Shown in pieces: positions 61,816 through 64,000 of a stretch of DNA of 64,000 nucleotides. The translations under genes were made by a program, and so were the position numbers. Each line of letters starts with the position of its first letter. Position 1 is the stretch's first letter. The notes under the pieces are model-generated. The model made no database searches and was not told the DNA's origin. It saw nothing but the letters and a program-made list of their open reading frames with translations. The DNA lies in assembly GCA_965247915.1 (NCBI GenBank), contig OZ252048.1, positions 2,542,001 to 2,606,000 of the forward strand, in the 5' to 3' direction. The DNA comes from JAKZRT01 sp965247915. GTDB lineage: Bacteria > Pseudomonadota > Alphaproteobacteria > Rhodobacterales > Rhodobacteraceae.

Positions 61816-62160
61816 ATGCTGAAAGGTATGGGCAATCTGGGTGACATGGCCAAGATGATGCAGGCCGCCCAGGACATGCAATCGAAAATGGCCGAGATAC
61901 AGGAAACCCTCGAACACATCACAGTTACTGCCGTCGCCGGTGCCGGACTTGTCAAAGTCACGGCAACGGCCAAGGGTCGTCTGACCGGGCTGGAAATTGA
62001 CCCTTCGATCTTTCACGCGGACGAAAAGGAAGTGGTCGAAGACCTGATCCTGGCGGCGATCAAGGAAGCCCAGTCCAAGGCGGCCGACCGTGCCCAGGCC
62101 GAGATGAAACGGCTCGCCGAAGATATGGGGTTGCCGCCCGGCATGGGTTTGCCGGTCTGA
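61816..62160 (+). CDS. ybaB: YbaB/EbfC nucleoid-associated protein
   Basis: A 114-residue protein starting MLKGMGNLGDMAKMMQAAQD at 61816; AAGGAG at 61802-61807 is the right distance from this ATG and too close to the GTG at 61810. It has VKVTATAKGRLTGLEIDPSI and DLILAAIKEAQSKAADRAQA, ending GLPPGMGLPV. It binds DNA as a tweezer-like dimer. It lies between dnaX and recR as usual. Confidence 0.93.
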   Translation: MLKGMGNLGDMAKMMQAAQDMQSKMAEIQETLEHITVTAVAGAGLVKVTATAKGRLTGLEIDPSIFHADEKEVVEDLILAAIKEAQSKAADRAQAEMKRLAEDMGLPPGMGLPV

Positions 62161-62175
62161 CCGGGGCGGCGCGAT

Positions 62176-62556
62176 ATGCCTGACGGGTCCTGCCTCTGCG
62201 GCGCCGTGCGGTTTTCGGTCGCAGGCCCCCTGCCCGCACCCAATGCCTGCCATTGTTCGCAATGCCGCAAGCAGTCGGGGCATTTCTGGGCCTCGGCGGA
62301 CGTGAACCGCGATGCGCTGACGCTGGAGGGCGCGGCCAACCTCACCTGGTTTCAAGCCTCGGACAAAGCCCGCCGCGGATTTTGCGCCACCTGCGGTTCG
62401 TTTCTCATCTGGGAGCCCCTCGGAGGCGACACGGTCGCGCTGGCCATGGGGGCGTTCGACACGCCAACGGGCGCGCATCTGCAAGAGCATATCTTCGTGG
62501 CCGACAAGGGCGATTACTACGACATCGCCGACGGGCTTCCGCAAAATCCGCAGTGA
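62176..62556 (+). CDS. GFA-family protein (Mss4-like fold)
   Basis: A 126-residue protein. The zinc-binding Cys/His are in GSCLCGAVRF, CHCSQCRKQSGHFWA and CATCGSFLIWE, the GFA (glutathione-dependent formaldehyde-activating) pattern. Many GFA members have no demonstrated formaldehyde role, so the biochemical function is unproven. It is inserted between ybaB and recR. Confidence 0.85.
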   Translation: MPDGSCLCGAVRFSVAGPLPAPNACHCSQCRKQSGHFWASADVNRDALTLEGAANLTWFQASDKARRGFCATCGSFLIWEPLGGDTVALAMGAFDTPTGAHLQEHIFVADKGDYYDIADGLPQNPQ

Positions 62557-62704
62557 CGCAGCCTGCAACCGGCGTTGCGTAGCATACCTGAACCGCGCGA
62601 TGGTCTCGGCATCTTGCCCCGACCCCCAATACCTCACACCCGAAACTTCCCCGTCGCCTGCATGCATGCCAATTTCATCGTTTCAAAAGTACTTCGGGGA
62701 GAGC

Positions 62705-62729
62705 GCGAGAGGGGCAGCGCCCCTCTCGC
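62705..62729. terminator. Strong hairpin upstream of recR
   Basis: GCGAGAGGGGC (62705-62715), loop AGC, GCCCCTCTCGC (62719-62729) form a perfect 11-bp stem. It is preceded by AAGTACTTCGGGGAGAGC. A shorter related sequence (TACTCCGGGGAGCGCGAGGGGC) is at about 48064-48085. It lies between the GFA gene and recR, so it may end the dnaX-ybaB-GFA transcript. No T-run is seen. Confidence 0.5.
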
Positions 62730-62824
62730 CCGTCGCGACGCGCATCGCGCGGCGCAAACGCTTCAACTCAAAGCTCGCTCACTTTCGTCTGTCCCCGGCC
62801 GCGATCACCGATTACTCTTGCCCC

Positions 62825-63421
62825 ATGACCGCCGCGCCCAAAGATATCGAGCATCTGATCGACCTGATGGCACGCCTGCCCGGCCTTGGGCCTCGCTCGG
62901 CGCGGCGCGCGGTGTTGCACCTGATCGCCCGCCGGGGTCAGCTTTTGGCGCCGCTTGGGCAATCGATGCAGGCGGTCGCCGAAACCGCCCGCGAGTGCCT
63001 GAACTGCGGCAATATCTCGACTTCTGATGTTTGCGGTATCTGCGCCGATGAAAAACGCGCCCAGGGGCAGATCTGCGTCGTCGAAGACGTTGCCGATCTT
63101 TGGGCGATGGAACGCGCGGCGGTCTTCAAGGGGCGTTATCACGTTCTGGGCGGCACGTTGTCGGCGCTCGACGACGTGGGTCCCGAAGACCTGCGCATCC
63201 CGCGCCTGATTGACCGGATCGCGACCGAGGACATCTCGGAGGTTATCCTGGCACTGAACGCCACGGTCGATGGCCAGACCACCGCCCATTACATCGCCGA
63301 CGAGCTTGGGACCCAGGTCCGGATCACTTCGCTGGCGCAGGGCGTGCCCGTGGGTGGCGAATTGGATTATCTCGACGAAGGCACCATCGGCGCGGCCCTC
63401 AAGGCCCGGCGGGGGCTGTGA
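62825..63421 (+). CDS. recR: Recombination mediator RecR
   Basis: A 198-residue protein starting MTAAPKDIEHLIDLMARLPG. It has the HhH (LPGLGPRSARRAVLHLIAR), a C4 zinc finger (CLNCGNISTSDVCGICADEK), and the Toprim domain (ICVVEDVADLWAMERAAVFK, YHVLGGTLSALDDVGPEDLR). RecR with RecO/RecF loads RecA at gaps. The frame opens far upstream, but the start at 62825 gives the normal length. Confidence 0.95.
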   Translation: MTAAPKDIEHLIDLMARLPGLGPRSARRAVLHLIARRGQLLAPLGQSMQAVAETARECLNCGNISTSDVCGICADEKRAQGQICVVEDVADLWAMERAAVFKGRYHVLGGTLSALDDVGPEDLRIPRLIDRIATEDISEVILALNATVDGQTTAHYIADELGTQVRITSLAQGVPVGGELDYLDEGTIGAALKARRGL

Positions 63422-63502
63422 TCCGGGCAAAAGTCCAGCACGTTAAATTCAACCCTCTGGACTGCCTATCCATAAGAAAATTAATAAACCGGGAGGCCAG
63501 CG

Positions 63503-63930
63503 ATGTACGACATTGAAGCCCAAGCGCTCTGGTCGGCACGCCGGATGAGTATAACGGTGCCGCAGGCCCAAGGGCAACGGCCAACTGGTGATTGCCGATG
63601 GCGCCATAAACGCCGGCGTGGTTCTGGGCGACGTGCTGCCGACCGGGGCCACCCGTGACCCTGATTTTGCCGCGAACCTGGCGGTGAACGGCGACACCGG
63701 GGCAAGCGGCGGGATCGAGGCGACTAGTTGGGATGACATTCTTGACGCGGTGATCTGGATGGCCGACCGGCCTGGGATTTGCCAAGGCGGACTGAGCGCC
63801 GGTCACCTGATCATGGCCGGAACCATGACCGGCACGACACCGATTGCAGCAGGCGACAAAGCGAATGCCAACTACGCCGGAATTGGCCGGGTCGAGGCAA
63901 TATTTATCCGGGCGGAACAAGCACCTGGCG
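63503..63930 (+). pseudogene. Decayed 2-keto-4-pentenoate hydratase-like gene
   Basis: An ATG at 63503 with GGGAGG upstream begins MYDIEAQALWSARRMSITVP, like the start of MhpD-type hydratases. After about 25 codons the reading frame changes and most of the N-terminal half is missing. A second frame then carries VIADGAINAGVVLGDVLPTG, DDILDAVIWMADRPG, LSAGHLIMAGTMTGTTPIAA and NYAGIGRVEA, the FAH-fold C-terminal half. The pieces are consistent with an internal deletion plus a shift. Confidence 0.55.
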
Positions 63931-63966
63931 ATGGCATCCCAAATACCGGCCCATCAAGAACGCTGG

Positions 63967-64000
63967 TTAATCCTCGTCGTCCTCGCCGCTGTCATCATCG
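63967..64000 (-). CDS. C-terminal end of an unknown acidic-tailed protein
   Basis: On the minus strand the last codons before the window edge read DDDSGEDDED followed by TAA at 63969-63967. A strongly acidic C-terminus is plausible for a real gene ending here, but only ten residues are visible, so neither the frame nor the identity can be established. Confidence 0.25.
   Translation of the reverse strand, partial: DDDSGEDDED

Overview
The window (about 60% GC) reads as chromosomal DNA from an alphaproteobacterium of the Rhodobacteraceae/Roseobacter type. The evidence is the aap/bzt amino-acid uptake operon, a membrane-anchored cytochrome c of the cy type, an L3 protein with a long Ala/Glu tail, the dnaX-ybaB-recR group, an ATP12-type F1 assembly chaperone, a lone LuxR/LuxI pair, and general codon and protein character. 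This assignment is an inference from gene content.

Layout. 1-4362: pheS (3' end) and pheT, separated by a decayed IS5-type transposase and a fragment of a DUF2513-like gene. 4468-8465: a YtoQ-like protein, an MsrQ-like membrane haem protein, a broken alanine dehydrogenase gene with an intact divergent Lrp-type regulator, and a PAS-domain protein. 8492-13040 (minus): the aapJQMP polar amino-acid ABC transporter. 13267-18176: ATP12 chaperone, RluC-like pseudouridine synthase, CrcB fluoride channel, an alpha/beta hydrolase and RarA. 18252-19514: a luxR-luxI quorum-sensing pair. 19819-47316 (minus): the translation super-operon rpsL-rpsG-fusA-tuf-S10-spc-alpha, ending in rpoA-rplQ. 48186-53882 (minus): yejABEF peptide transporter. 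54064-59110: cytochrome c, prephenate dehydratase, an SRPBCC protein, NudC and a periplasmic-type cyclic nucleotidase. About 59199-59295: the SRP 4.5S RNA gene. 60019-63421: dnaX, ybaB, a GFA-family gene and recR. The right edge holds a decayed 2-keto-4-pentenoate hydratase-like gene and the last codons of an acidic-tailed minus-strand gene.

The most unusual property is that the usually compact ribosomal-protein operon is opened in three places by accessory DNA. Between rplO and rpmD lies a nested insertion-sequence mosaic: an IS3-type element split by an IS630 fragment and a complete-looking IS1380 element. Between rpmC and rplP lie a GNAT/DUF1778 toxin-antitoxin pair, two copies of a 135-bp element with 17-bp terminal inverted repeats, a lipoprotein-like gene, a frameshifted SnoaL-like gene and a TIGR02466-type oxygenase. 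Between rplW and rplB lie a ParD antitoxin, a parE gene disrupted by a perfect 13-bp tandem duplication, and a small membrane protein. Nearly all of the cargo genes point the same way as the operon.

Several reading frames carry single-base lesions: rplB (essential), ald (amber codon plus shift) and the SnoaL-like gene. The rplB lesion in particular suggests that some of these may be sequencing or assembly errors rather than biology. Raw reads would be needed to tell them apart.
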